DNA of 58,705 nucleotides from Aquimarina algiphila (GCF_007489275.1 NZ_VLNR01000044.1:1-58705), one strand, 5' to 3'; positions 32,725 through 41,156 are shown, counted from the first letter of the stretch. Made by a program: numbers and translations. Notes: generated by a model from the letters alone, not told the origin.

Positions 32725-33986
32725 TGGTTAACAAAAAAGTTATATTAAACATCGCCAAAACACATTTGGTTACCAAAATTAAACAAACCGCAACAGCAGC
32801 TCTTGGAGTAACATTTGGTATTGGCTCATACATCACTTTGGTTTGTTTTATGACTGGACTTAATGGAATGCTAGATGATTTAATACTCAATCAGACACCA
32901 CATATTCATATTTTTAATGAGATTGAGCCTTCAAAAAAACAACCTACCGATCTATATTTTGAATTTCAAAACACACTTAACATTGTACACTCAATTAAAC
33001 CAAAACAAAGCCAAAAAAGGATTCATAATGCATTACCAATAATCAATTATCTAAACAAAGATCCCAAAGTAAAAGGTGCTATTCCTCAAATAAAAGAGCA
33101 AATATTTTATATCGCTGGTTCTATCGAATTAGGAGGAAACTTAACCGGTATAGATATTTTACAAGAAGTTGAACTCTTCAATTTTAAAGATTATGTAGTT
33201 AAAGGTAGTCCGCAAGCATTAAAAAATAATGATAATGGTATTTTATTGGGTGCTGGAGTGGCAGAGAAAATGTCATTAGATATAGGAGATCGAGTTCAGG
33301 TTAGTACGATAAAAGGAGATGTCTTTCCGTTAAAAATTGTAGGGTTATATCAAAGCGGTATTGCAGATATTGATAATATTCAAAGTTTTGCAAATGTAAA
33401 GACAGTACAACGAATATTAGGTCAAGCCGAAAATTATATTACTGATATCAATGTAAAGCTATTTAATATCGAAGATGCAATTCCATTAGCACAAAAAATT
33501 GAACAACAATTTCAGTTAAAAGCTATTGATATCAAAACCGCAAATGCCCAGTTTGAAACAGGAACAACAATCAGAAATCTAATTACATATGCTGTTTCTA
33601 TTACCTTATTAATTGTAGCTGGTTTTGGCATTTATAATATTCTAAACATGATGATTTATGAAAAAATGAATGATATTGCTATTCTAAAAGCAATCGGATT
33701 TTCGGGTAAAGATGTGCAATTCATCTTTATGAGTCAAGCGATGATCATAGGAGCTGTTGGTGGAAGTTTAGGGTTACTAATAGGTTTTGGATTATCTCAT
33801 TTGATTGGTAGTTTACCTTTTGAAACTGAAGCTTTACCAACAATTTCTACATATCCAATTAATCATAATCCCTGGTTTTATATTATCGGTTTCTCTTTTG
33901 CTATGATTTCAACTTTTTTGGCTGGCTATCTACCATCTAAAAAGGCTAAAAAAATAGATCCTGTTCGTATTATCAGAGGACAATAA
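32721..33986 (+). CDS. FtsX/MacB-type ABC transporter permease
   Basis: A 421-residue protein with the four-helix MacB/LolC layout: an N-terminal membrane helix (ATAALGVTFGIGSYITLVCF), a large periplasmic domain (about 50-290), and three C-terminal helices ending LAGYLPSKKAKKIDPVRIIRG, the typical permease tail. The start at 32721 overlaps the adaptor stop; an upstream ATG at 32703 is less likely. With the adaptor and the ATPase it forms a tripartite exporter or a lipoprotein-related mechanotransmission pump. Expression is predicted to be under the shared hpf operator. Confidence 0.92.
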   Translation: MMVNKKVILNIAKTHLVTKIKQTATAALGVTFGIGSYITLVCFMTGLNGMLDDLILNQTPHIHIFNEIEPSKKQPTDLYFEFQNTLNIVHSIKPKQSQKRIHNALPIINYLNKDPKVKGAIPQIKEQIFYIAGSIELGGNLTGIDILQEVELFNFKDYVVKGSPQALKNNDNGILLGAGVAEKMSLDIGDRVQVSTIKGDVFPLKIVGLYQSGIADIDNIQSFANVKTVQRILGQAENYITDINVKLFNIEDAIPLAQKIEQQFQLKAIDIKTANAQFETGTTIRNLITYAVSITLLIVAGFGIYNILNMMIYEKMNDIAILKAIGFSGKDVQFIFMSQAMIIGAVGGSLGLLIGFGLSHLIGSLPFETEALPTISTYPINHNPWFYIIGFSFAMISTFLAGYLPSKKAKKIDPVRIIRGQ

Positions 33987-33994
33987 TTTAAGTT

Positions 33995-34669
33995 ATGAAA
34001 ACAATTCTTGAAGCAAGAAACATCAATAAATATTTCAGGAAACCAGTACTTTTTCACGTACTAAAAGATATTAATTTTAAGGTAAATCAAGGAGAGTTTG
34101 CTTCTATTATGGGAAAGTCTGGATGTGGAAAATCCACTTTATTATATATATTGTCTACCATGGACACAGGTTATGAAGGTGACTTGTATTTAAATACAGA
34201 ATTGATTACAGGTCAAGAAAACGAAAAGCTCTCTTATATCAGAAATAAGCACATTGGTTTTGTGTTCCAGTTTCATTATTTATTATCCGAATTTTCGGTT
34301 TTGGAAAACGTTATGCTACCAGCTAAAAAGTTAGCTGAAAAATCAATCGAAGAAATAGAATATAATGCCATAGAAAAGCTCCGCATCCTTAACATCGAGC
34401 ATATTGCAAAAAAAAGAGCATCACAAATATCGGGTGGAGAAAAACAGAGAGTAGCCATCGCCAGAGCTTTGATTAATAATCCAACTATCATAATGGGAGA
34501 TGAACCTACAGGTAATTTAGATAGTCAAAATTCTGATAATGTTTTTAATATTTTCAAACAACTTAGTGAAGAACAAGGGCTTTCATTACTTGTTGTGACC
34601 CATGATCAAGATTTTGCAGATAAAACAGACCGAATTATACAAATGGGTGATGGGAGGATTATTAATTGA
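33995..34669 (+). CDS. ABC transporter ATPase (LolD/MacB class)
   Basis: A 224-residue ATPase. Walker A is MGKSGCGKSTLLYIL, the Q-loop FVFQFHYLLSEF, the signature ISGGEKQRVAIARAL, Walker B IIMGDEPTGNLD, and the switch His is in LLVVTHDQDF. The compact size and LDS-type D-loop are characteristic of the LolD/FtsE/MacB subgroup partnering FtsX-like permeases. It lies 8 nt after the permease. The last 8 nt overlap the end of the convergent Usp gene. Confidence 0.94.
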   Translation: MKTILEARNINKYFRKPVLFHVLKDINFKVNQGEFASIMGKSGCGKSTLLYILSTMDTGYEGDLYLNTELITGQENEKLSYIRNKHIGFVFQFHYLLSEFSVLENVMLPAKKLAEKSIEEIEYNAIEKLRILNIEHIAKKRASQISGGEKQRVAIARALINNPTIIMGDEPTGNLDSQNSDNVFNIFKQLSEEQGLSLLVVTHDQDFADKTDRIIQMGDGRIIN

Positions 34670-35501
34670 TATTGAAACTTAATAACGGAATAGTTGTATG
34701 AGATTCTATTTGTTTTACAACATCCTTATGAAATAATTTTTTAATGAAACCTCGTCTACCTCTTTCTAGCATTGCAATTATATCTGCATCAAGACTTTTC
34801 AAATACTCATTTAATTTGTCATGGATATTATCAGAAACAAGGACATCAAATTCGAGATTAGGATAGCTCACCTTTTGAAATAACATTTCTTTAAACCAAG
34901 CCATTTGATTTTCGTCCTCATCGTTTTCTTTGGACGAGATATGAACAACATGTATTGTGGCCTCAAAAAATGCTGCGATTTCTAGTAGTCTTTTAATAGC
35001 AAAAATATCTTCTTCTTCAAAATCTGTTGCATATACAATATTCTTTATCTCGGTGGCTATACTATTATTTGGGATAACCATAAGAGGGCAAGAAATCTTA
35101 GTTATTAGTTTTTTAGCAATATCTCCTTCTAGAAATCCTCGCTTACTATATTTATCTTTTATTCCTATAACAACCATGTCAACAGATAATTCTTTTACTT
35201 TTAGTAGGATTTCTTCTGTAATTGATATATTCCTAGCTACTTCAATTTGTATATTCATATCAGACAAATTATTTCCTAAATGTCTAATACAATACTCTTT
35301 CAGAATAGAATACTGTTCCTCATATAATCTTTTTGAAGTCTGCCTTAAGGAACTTATTACTGTAGTTCCTGTAAAAGTCATAACATCAAAAACATGTAAT
35401 ACTATCAACCTTGCTTTTATTCTACTACTTAAATCGTATGCATAACGCAAAGCAGATACTGAATGTTCTGTATAATCAGTAGCATAAAGAATATTTTTCA
35501 T
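34662..35501 (-). CDS. Universal stress protein with degenerate ATP loops
   Basis: A 279-residue two-domain Usp beginning MKNILYATDYTEHSVSALRY; the usual PTDFS is ATDYT here. The first-domain loop IGIKDKYSKRGFLEGDI has Asp in place of the second glycine and no Ser/Thr/Asn, and the second is ERGRRGFIKKLFHKD, so ATP binding is doubtful in both halves. This is the most divergent Usp of the window. It converges on the exporter operon (8-nt overlap) and has an operator at 35551-35562. Confidence 0.9.
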   Translation of the reverse strand: MKNILYATDYTEHSVSALRYAYDLSSRIKARLIVLHVFDVMTFTGTTVISSLRQTSKRLYEEQYSILKEYCIRHLGNNLSDMNIQIEVARNISITEEILLKVKELSVDMVVIGIKDKYSKRGFLEGDIAKKLITKISCPLMVIPNNSIATEIKNIVYATDFEEEDIFAIKRLLEIAAFFEATIHVVHISSKENDEDENQMAWFKEMLFQKVSYPNLEFDVLVSDNIHDKLNEYLKSLDADIIAMLERGRRGFIKKLFHKDVVKQIESHTTIPLLSFNIN

Positions 35502-35519
35502 GATTTCTGTCTGTTTAAA

Positions 35520-35593
35520 AAAAGGTATGATTTTATCGGCTCAAAAAGAATGACATAAATCATTTATAATCAGCCAGTCATACTATAATTTAG
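35520..35593. promoter_or_regulatory. Operator between the Usp and DUF6544-like genes
   Basis: TGACATAAATCA (35551-35562). On the minus strand TACCTTTT (35520-35527) sits at 23 nt, giving a Usp start 49 nt away. On the plus strand TAATTTAG (35586-35593) at 23 nt is a weaker -7 box, with the next start 78 nt away; that side is less certain. Confidence 0.65.
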
Positions 35594-35640
35594 AAGACTT
35601 CAGATTATTAGTATTTTAAAGAATTATTAAAATAATATTT

Positions 35641-36423
35641 ATGATAATTGGGAGTATCGTATTATTACTATTCTTAATAGGTGTTGCCGGAATATCCTCT
35701 TTTAATAGTAGGGTTGAAAAAGAAAAAACAGCACTATTCAATTCAAAAAGAGGTGATCAAAAAATCACCAAAAATGACCTGAAAAATCTACCAAATCTTA
35801 TAAAAAATCATCTCATCAAAACGGGTGTTCTGGGAAAACCAAAATATTGCAATGCTACTTTTAAACAAACGGGAATGATAAAAACAAATCCCGAAAAAAA
35901 TTGGTTATCGTTTACTGCTATACAATATATGTCATCCAACAACCCTGGTTTTATCTGGACAGCTAAAACTTTACCAATGCTTATTCGAGATAAATATGTT
36001 AATCATAGGGGAGAAGTAAAAGTGAGTCTATTAGGCCTGAAAAACTTAATACTATTTACTGGTCAAAAAGTAGATCAAAGTTCACTAGGACGATATTTAG
36101 GGGAACTAATATGGTTCCCTATGGGTTTTCTGGATCCTGATATTTTGTGGCAAACTATTGACTCAAAAACAATCAAAGCAACTATTACAAAGAATAGCCA
36201 AGTCCTTGATGGTCTTTTTATATTTAATCAAAATGGAATGATAGACCTCTTTAAAACCAAAAGATATAGAGATATCGAATTAGAAAATTTTATAGGCGAA
36301 GTTGGAGAATATCAAGATTATGATGGACTAATAATTCCAAATAAGATGACTGCAATCTGGGATAGTAAGGAAGGAAAACAAGAATACTTTAAAGCGGATA
36401 TTAAAGGCTATACACTACTGTAA
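35641..36423 (+). CDS. DUF6544/DUF6920-like protein
   Basis: A 260-residue protein with one N-terminal membrane helix (IIGSIVLLLFLIGVAGIS), then a beta-rich domain outside. Recognisable parts are LPNLIKNHLIKTGVLGKPKY near residue 56, FKQTGMIKT, and ELIWFPMGFL near 157, a combination found in an uncharacterised family (DUF6544 or DUF6920) of membrane-anchored bacterial proteins. The function is unknown. It may share the operator with the divergent Usp. Confidence 0.7.
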   Translation: MIIGSIVLLLFLIGVAGISSFNSRVEKEKTALFNSKRGDQKITKNDLKNLPNLIKNHLIKTGVLGKPKYCNATFKQTGMIKTNPEKNWLSFTAIQYMSSNNPGFIWTAKTLPMLIRDKYVNHRGEVKVSLLGLKNLILFTGQKVDQSSLGRYLGELIWFPMGFLDPDILWQTIDSKTIKATITKNSQVLDGLFIFNQNGMIDLFKTKRYRDIELENFIGEVGEYQDYDGLIIPNKMTAIWDSKEGKQEYFKADIKGYTLL

Positions 36424-36482
36424 TAATAGCATTGAATACCTAAAATGTTATGATCATTAACTATAACAAAGCTTGCTTTATT

Positions 36483-36971
36483 TTAATATCCCACTTTCTT
36501 CTTTAATGAAGGGACTTCCCATTTAATCATTTCTTTCAAAAATTCATCAACTTTTTCTACTATAAATTTTTCGGTTATAGATTCTGGGGTATATACGCCT
36601 AATTCTACCATATTATTTTCATGAGATACGTTTTCGATCTGTGGAAATATCATAAAAACATAAACATCCCCATTGTAGGATTGAGAAAAAATCAGTGCTC
36701 CTCCCGGTAAAAATTGATACGCTGGGATTAAGTTGGTACAATCTATTAATTCTGGAGGAAAAGAATCAAAAGTGATATTAACTGCTTCATTGTTCTGTAT
36801 CCAGCTTAATTCTTGAACTTTCCATCCAATATCATATTGTTTTACAATTCTGTTCAATGTTCTAACAAGAATATTTTTTGTTGTGTTTTTCCATAATACT
36901 CTTTTATCCACAACAGTTTTTATAGAATTTCTATAATCACTTATTCGTTCTTCGAGATGTTCTATTTTCAT
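36483..36971 (-). CDS. Hypothetical protein downstream of mlaD
   Basis: A 162-residue soluble protein without signal peptide or membrane helix (begins MKIEHLEERISDYRNSIK). The middle (FLPGGALIFSQSYNGDVYVF) is beta-rich. I do not recognise its family. It follows mlaD after 14 nt on the same strand and is the last gene of the mla operon, so a link to envelope lipid transport or to the same stress condition is likely. Confidence 0.8.
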   Translation of the reverse strand: MKIEHLEERISDYRNSIKTVVDKRVLWKNTTKNILVRTLNRIVKQYDIGWKVQELSWIQNNEAVNITFDSFPPELIDCTNLIPAYQFLPGGALIFSQSYNGDVYVFMIFPQIENVSHENNMVELGVYTPESITEKFIVEKVDEFLKEMIKWEVPSLKKKVGY

Positions 36972-36985
36972 AACTCATGATGATA

Positions 36986-37951
36986 TTAGTTTTTTTCTTT
37001 TTCCATCTTTTTAAAGTAATTTTTAAAAAAGAAATTATGCTTTAAAGCTTCCATATTTTCATTAAATCGATTGGTTCCTTCTTTAATATTATTCATTGTA
37101 GAATCTATATTTTTTACTAACATAGAGTCATTTGCCAAATAATGTAATACTCCTTCTCCATCATTAATCTTTCTAACCACATTGTTTAGGTTTCCTGTAA
37201 CTTCGACAATCTCAGTACTCGATTTCTCTAGGTTACTAACTATAGTTTTCATTTTTTGCCCGGACAAACTATCATTTAATAAAACCCCAGCAATACTTTC
37301 GTTTTCCTTAATAGAAGAAATAACATCTTTGAGCTCTTCAATTGCATATGATGCTCCAGTACTAGCTTTTCTTAATTCATACATTGTCTTTTTAAGGTCT
37401 TTAGCCATAATAGAATCATTGATTAACAATCCTAGTGTTCCTTTACCATTAACAATTTCTGTTGTTATTTTTAATAAATCAGCTGTAAGTAATGCTGCAT
37501 TTTCATTGGTAACGTTTAAGGTCGTAAGCATATCATCGGTTCCAATTTTACTATAGGATTGAATTGTATCTCCTGAAATCACAGATGGTTTTTTACTTTC
37601 CCTAGGAATTATATTAACAATCATATTACCTACTAAACCGTCTGATCCAATTGTAGCAACAGCGTCTTTTTTTATATGCTTCCCAATCTTTTCTTCAATG
37701 ACCATTTCTACTATAATTTGAGCATCATTTATCATACGAATTCTACTCACGGTTCCCACATTGATTCCAGAATAACGAACATTATTACCTAATTCGAGAC
37801 CATTTACATTTGTGAATTGCGTCATGATTTTAATGGTATTACCAAATAGATTTTGTCGATTTCCTATCGAATATAATGCTGCAATAAGTAGTACTGTCCC
37901 GACGACTACAAAAACGCCAAGTTTAAATTTTTGAGATGTTGTTTTTTTCAT
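36986..37951 (-). CDS. mlaD: MCE-domain lipid-binding protein MlaD
   Basis: A 321-residue protein with one N-terminal membrane helix (KLGVFVVVGTVLLIAALYSI), an MCE domain (about 40-120: FTNVNGLELGNNVRYSGINV through DGLVGNMIVNI), and a long helical tail with three repeats of G-x-L-L-N/A-D-S (about residues 170-290). It binds phospholipid in the periplasm for the MlaEF transporter. The repeated tail module is common in Bacteroidetes homologues. It is 28 nt after mlaF on the same transcript. Confidence 0.92.
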   Translation of the reverse strand: MKKTTSQKFKLGVFVVVGTVLLIAALYSIGNRQNLFGNTIKIMTQFTNVNGLELGNNVRYSGINVGTVSRIRMINDAQIIVEMVIEEKIGKHIKKDAVATIGSDGLVGNMIVNIIPRESKKPSVISGDTIQSYSKIGTDDMLTTLNVTNENAALLTADLLKITTEIVNGKGTLGLLINDSIMAKDLKKTMYELRKASTGASYAIEELKDVISSIKENESIAGVLLNDSLSGQKMKTIVSNLEKSSTEIVEVTGNLNNVVRKINDGEGVLHYLANDSMLVKNIDSTMNNIKEGTNRFNENMEALKHNFFFKNYFKKMEKEKN

Positions 37952-37979
37952 AACATTTTACTTTTGGTTAGTGTCATTT

Positions 37980-38732
37980 CTAATGTTTAAAAAATGCCAT
38001 TGTCTCAGGATCATCAGAATGTGATAATTCTTGATAAGTCCCCTCTGCATAATTAATCCCATCGACCAATAAAATAATTCGATTAGAAATGACACGAGCA
38101 CAATCCACATCATGCGTTATAATTAGTGAAGAGGTTCCATATTTTGCTTGTATACTACGCATCAACTCAATAATCTCTTTTGCTGTTATAGGATCTAGCC
38201 CTGTAGTAGGTTCGTCATAAAGAATAATTTTAGGTTTCAATATTAGTGCTCTCGCTAACGCGATACGTCGCTGCATTCCACCAGAAAGTTCTGCAGGCAT
38301 TAGATCAATGGCATCTACTAGGCCTACATTTTCAAGTGCTTCAATGACTAATGCCTCAGTATGTCCTGTCATCCTTAGTTTTTTTTTATGCCGTCTAAGC
38401 GGAAATTCAAGATTTTCTCGCACGGTCATCGAATCATATAATGCACTTCCTTGAAATAGAAATCCAATTTCGGTTCGTAATAGATCTAATTCGGTTTGTC
38501 CCAGAACTGTAATATCCTGATTCCTTATCCTTATGCTACCACTATCAGCCTGCATCAATCCAACAAGGCATTTAATCATTACTGATTTACCAGAGCCCGA
38601 CTTTCCCATTACTACAAGATTTTCTCCTTCAAATAATCGCAGATTAAACCCATTAAGTACATGATTCTCTCCAAAACTTTTTTTAAGATTCTGGATTTCT
38701 AAAACGGTTACTATATTCTCTTTTAATTTCAT
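37980..38732 (-). CDS. mlaF: Mla ABC transporter ATPase
   Basis: A 250-residue ATPase. Walker A MGKSGSGKSVMIKCL, signature ELSGGMQRRIALARAL, Walker B ILYDEPTTGLDPIT, and switch His in LIITHDVDCARV. The TTGLDP D-loop and the phrase RIALARALILKPKIILYDEP are typical of MlaF/TTG2A. It energises lipid transport by MlaE with MlaD. Its start overlaps the mlaE stop by one base. Confidence 0.93.
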   Translation of the reverse strand: MKLKENIVTVLEIQNLKKSFGENHVLNGFNLRLFEGENLVVMGKSGSGKSVMIKCLVGLMQADSGSIRIRNQDITVLGQTELDLLRTEIGFLFQGSALYDSMTVRENLEFPLRRHKKKLRMTGHTEALVIEALENVGLVDAIDLMPAELSGGMQRRIALARALILKPKIILYDEPTTGLDPITAKEIIELMRSIQAKYGTSSLIITHDVDCARVISNRIILLVDGINYAEGTYQELSHSDDPETMAFFKH

Positions 38733-39514
38733 CAGATTTCAAAAAATATATCTGCCAAAAAAACAGCGACAAAGTCAATTATAAATAATAGCATCGAAGT
38801 ATATACTACTGCAGAATTCGATGCTTCACCCACTCCAGCTGTTCCCTTTTTACAATAATACCCTTTATAACATCCTACTAATCCAATCGCATACCCAAAA
38901 AAGAATGATTTTATAGTTGCAGGAACTATATCGCTATACTCAATAGCATCAAAAACCTGATTAAAATACAGTCGGTAGGATACAGCTCCTTTTAGGTTTT
39001 CTACGATTGCAGAACCAAATAAAGCAATCGCATCTCCAAATACAATAAGAATAGGTAACATTAATGTAGTTGCTACAATGCGAGTAACTACTAAATATTT
39101 AAAAGGATTTGTTCCTGATACTTCCATCGCATCGATTTGTTCTGTAACTCTCATCGAACCCAACTCTGCTCCAATTCCTGAGCCAATTCGACCTGCGCAA
39201 ATCAAAGCGGTAATTACTGGCCCTATTTCTCTAACTATAGAAATCCCTACCATAGAAGGCATCCACGATTCTGCTCCAAATTCCATTAACGTAGGTCTTG
39301 ACTGAAGCGTAAAAACCAACCCTAAAATAAACCCTGTTACTCCTACTAAAAGCAAAGAACGATTGCCCATATGATAGCACTGTCGCAATAACTCCTGGAA
39401 CTCAAATGGTTTGGTAAAGACTTCTCTGAAAAAACGTCTAGAGAAATATGATAAATCTCCAATCTCTATAAAAAAAGCTTTGGTTCTTGCTACTATACGA
39501 AGGGATTGCATCAT
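38732..39514 (-). CDS. mlaE: Mla ABC transporter permease
   Basis: The permease of the lipid transporter, 260 residues if started at MMQSLRIVARTKAF (39514). A longer frame from 39577 is possible, but it would overlap the operator and lie upstream of the -7 box at 39541-39548; the internal start gives the family-typical length and a 57-nt operator-to-start distance. Signature: GRIGSGIGAELGSMRVTEQI (the MlaE GxGAxxGAELGxMxVTEQIDA motif). Five to six membrane helices. Its place in a low-oxygen regulon suggests envelope lipid remodelling. Confidence 0.9.
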   Translation of the reverse strand: MMQSLRIVARTKAFFIEIGDLSYFSRRFFREVFTKPFEFQELLRQCYHMGNRSLLLVGVTGFILGLVFTLQSRPTLMEFGAESWMPSMVGISIVREIGPVITALICAGRIGSGIGAELGSMRVTEQIDAMEVSGTNPFKYLVVTRIVATTLMLPILIVFGDAIALFGSAIVENLKGAVSYRLYFNQVFDAIEYSDIVPATIKSFFFGYAIGLVGCYKGYYCKKGTAGVGEASNSAVVYTSMLLFIIDFVAVFLADIFFEI

Positions 39515-39540
39515 AACATAATCTACTTCAGGTTTATTAT

Positions 39541-39583
39541 CAAAGATAGAAGTAGTGTTTTCTAATAAAAATGACATAAATCA
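39541..39583 (-). promoter_or_regulatory. Operator and promoter for the mla operon
   Basis: TGACATAAATCA (39572-39583), 23 nt, then a perfect -7 box TATCTTTG (39541-39548) on the minus strand. It decides the mlaE start: a transcript from this promoter begins downstream of the ATG at 39577. Confidence 0.8.
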
Positions 39584-39604
39584 TCATAAGAAGCAGATAT
39601 TCTC

Positions 39605-39647
39605 TGATATATATCATAGTTTACCATAGTATAAACTCATAGTTTCG
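39605..39647 (+). promoter_or_regulatory. Operator and promoter for the CopZ-like gene
   Basis: The perfect palindrome TGATATATATCA (39605-39616), 23 nt, then TAGTTTCG (39640-39647). The start lies 49 nt past the palindrome. It is 21 bp from the mla operator, so two sites serve divergent genes as at 6007/6031. Confidence 0.8.
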
Positions 39648-39665
39648 ATTGCTAAAATTGATATT

Positions 39666-39935
39666 ATGAGAACAACTATTGAAATCCAAAATTTAAAATG
39701 CAGTGGTTGCGAAAATACAATTGCAAAAAAACTTCATGCACTAGAGGGCATCAAAGATATATGTATAAACGTCAATGATTGTTCTGTATCTTTTAGTTAT
39801 AAAACCCATCAGGGTCTGGAAACAGTACGACAGGAACTTTTAAAACTTGGATATCCAATTAAGGGAGATAAAAACAACTTTAATATAAAAGCAAAATCGT
39901 ATGTGAGTTGCGCTATAGGAAGAGTAAGTAAATAA
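39666..39935 (+). CDS. Heavy-metal-associated (CopZ-like) protein
   Basis: An 89-residue cytosolic protein with a heavy-metal-associated fold: TIEIQNLKCSGCENTIAKKL, where the metal-binding pair is C-S-G-C near residues 13-16. A second cysteine-containing tail (KAKSYVSCAIGRVSK) follows. It probably shuttles copper to CcoI or to the oxidase assembly pathway. It is followed by a small membrane protein 29 nt later and is under an island-type operator. Confidence 0.88.
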   Translation: MRTTIEIQNLKCSGCENTIAKKLHALEGIKDICINVNDCSVSFSYKTHQGLETVRQELLKLGYPIKGDKNNFNIKAKSYVSCAIGRVSK

Positions 39936-39964
39936 TGTATGTTATATAGATAAAAAGTTCTACA

Positions 39965-40147
39965 ATGAAAGAAAAAGTAAAAACAAATGCTTCTTCTAAT
40001 TCAATCTATGGTTTAGGTTTTATAGGAGCAGTAATCTATTATATTAGTCACGCTACAGGTTTTTGGATAGGTGTAGTTGGTGTTTTAAAAGCAATCGTTT
40101 GGCCAGCAATTCTAGTTTATGAAATTTTTAAATATGTAAAAGCATAA
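39965..40147 (+). CDS. Small membrane protein of unknown function
   Basis: A 60-residue protein with two hydrophobic segments (GLGFIGAVIYYISHATGFWI and VVGVLKAIVWPAILVYEIFK). It is the second gene after the CopZ-like gene and is closed by a strong terminator. The short form with AIVWPAxLVYExFK is seen in flavobacteria next to stress genes, but no role is known to me. Confidence 0.8.
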   Translation: MKEKVKTNASSNSIYGLGFIGAVIYYISHATGFWIGVVGVLKAIVWPAILVYEIFKYVKA

Positions 40148-40182
40148 AAAAAGCTGTCTAATTAGTTAGACAGCTTTTTTTT
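40146..40182. terminator. Bidirectional hairpin terminator
   Basis: AAAAAAGCTGTCTAA pairs with TTAGACAGCTTTTTT around a TTAG loop. The stem has A and T tracts on either side, so it can stop both the CopZ-like operon and the convergent secreted-protein cluster. Confidence 0.92.
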
Positions 40183-40206
40183 ATATTAGGTATATGATAT
40201 ATAATC

Positions 40207-41148
40207 TTAATACCAACCTCTTACATTATATTTTACATTTTGAGGTTGATTTTTACCATACGCTACTCCTACGTCTCTAGCAGCCTTAATATAAGTCTTT
40301 TTAAGATCTAATACTTTTAACTGATAGTTCCAGTCTCTATCACTTAAATCCTTAACTCTTGCCGCAATTTTTGCATATAAAGATTTTACTTTACCATAAC
40401 AAGCTCCTTGAGGCTCTATAGTTGATAAAATAGCTCCAGCTTCATTTGCTGCATTTATATCCTGATTTGCCGCCCAGATAGCTGATGCCTCAGTAAGTTT
40501 TTGCTTACAATCTCTATCGATACTCTTTTGATAAAGAACCTTGATTTTTGACTTTACTTTATTAAAACAAGTACTTGCTTCAGGAACATTAGTTAATATA
40601 ACCAAAGCTTCATCAAATTCATTCTGTGCTTCTAAAGCTGCTGCTTTTTTAAGAATGTTAGAACAGTTAGAATTATAATACTCTATAATCTTTTCTTTTC
40701 CTTTTTCAACAAACTCTAAAATTTCAGGGTTTTTTGGTGATAATCTTTTAATCGCAGAGATATATGCTTTGGTTTCATTATTACCAACTCCTTTTAACTC
40801 GATAGATTGACTAGCAAACAAGGTTCCAGATACTCCATCACCAATATATAGTGTTACATTTAAATTTAATGCAGTTTTTGGAGGAGCCGTAGCTGTTATA
40901 TCTTTACTTAACACACTAACATTTGGTGCTAATATAAACCTTGAGTTATACGGATTTTCACTAATTCCATTTTTAGTAATAATCTGTGCTAATCTATTCA
41001 ATAGCATTTTTTTGGCAGAAGCAGGAATTCCTTCTACTTGCCTCGGCACATATGCTGCTAATGAAATACCATCGTTGTTACTTTTTTCTTGTGCTACCAA
41101 TGAAGTCGCAACAAAAAACAACATTATATATAATACTCTTTTCATCAT
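40207..41148 (-). CDS. Secreted protein of unknown function, cluster gene 4
   Basis: A 313-residue protein with a signal peptide (VLYIMLFFVATSLVAQ). Its first half (AYVPRQVEGIPASAKKMLLN and RFILAPNVSVLS) resembles Bacteroidetes proteins with a CsgG/LpoB-like periplasmic fold, and the second half is helical with paired cysteines at regular spacing (C-S-N, C-F-N, C-K-Q, C-Y-G). It is the last of four co-oriented genes encoding exported proteins (8-nt gap to the previous). Function unknown. Confidence 0.85.
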   Translation of the reverse strand: MMKRVLYIMLFFVATSLVAQEKSNNDGISLAAYVPRQVEGIPASAKKMLLNRLAQIITKNGISENPYNSRFILAPNVSVLSKDITATAPPKTALNLNVTLYIGDGVSGTLFASQSIELKGVGNNETKAYISAIKRLSPKNPEILEFVEKGKEKIIEYYNSNCSNILKKAAALEAQNEFDEALVILTNVPEASTCFNKVKSKIKVLYQKSIDRDCKQKLTEASAIWAANQDINAANEAGAILSTIEPQGACYGKVKSLYAKIAARVKDLSDRDWNYQLKVLDLKKTYIKAARDVGVAYGKNQPQNVKYNVRGWY

Positions 41149-41156
41149 TTTATATT

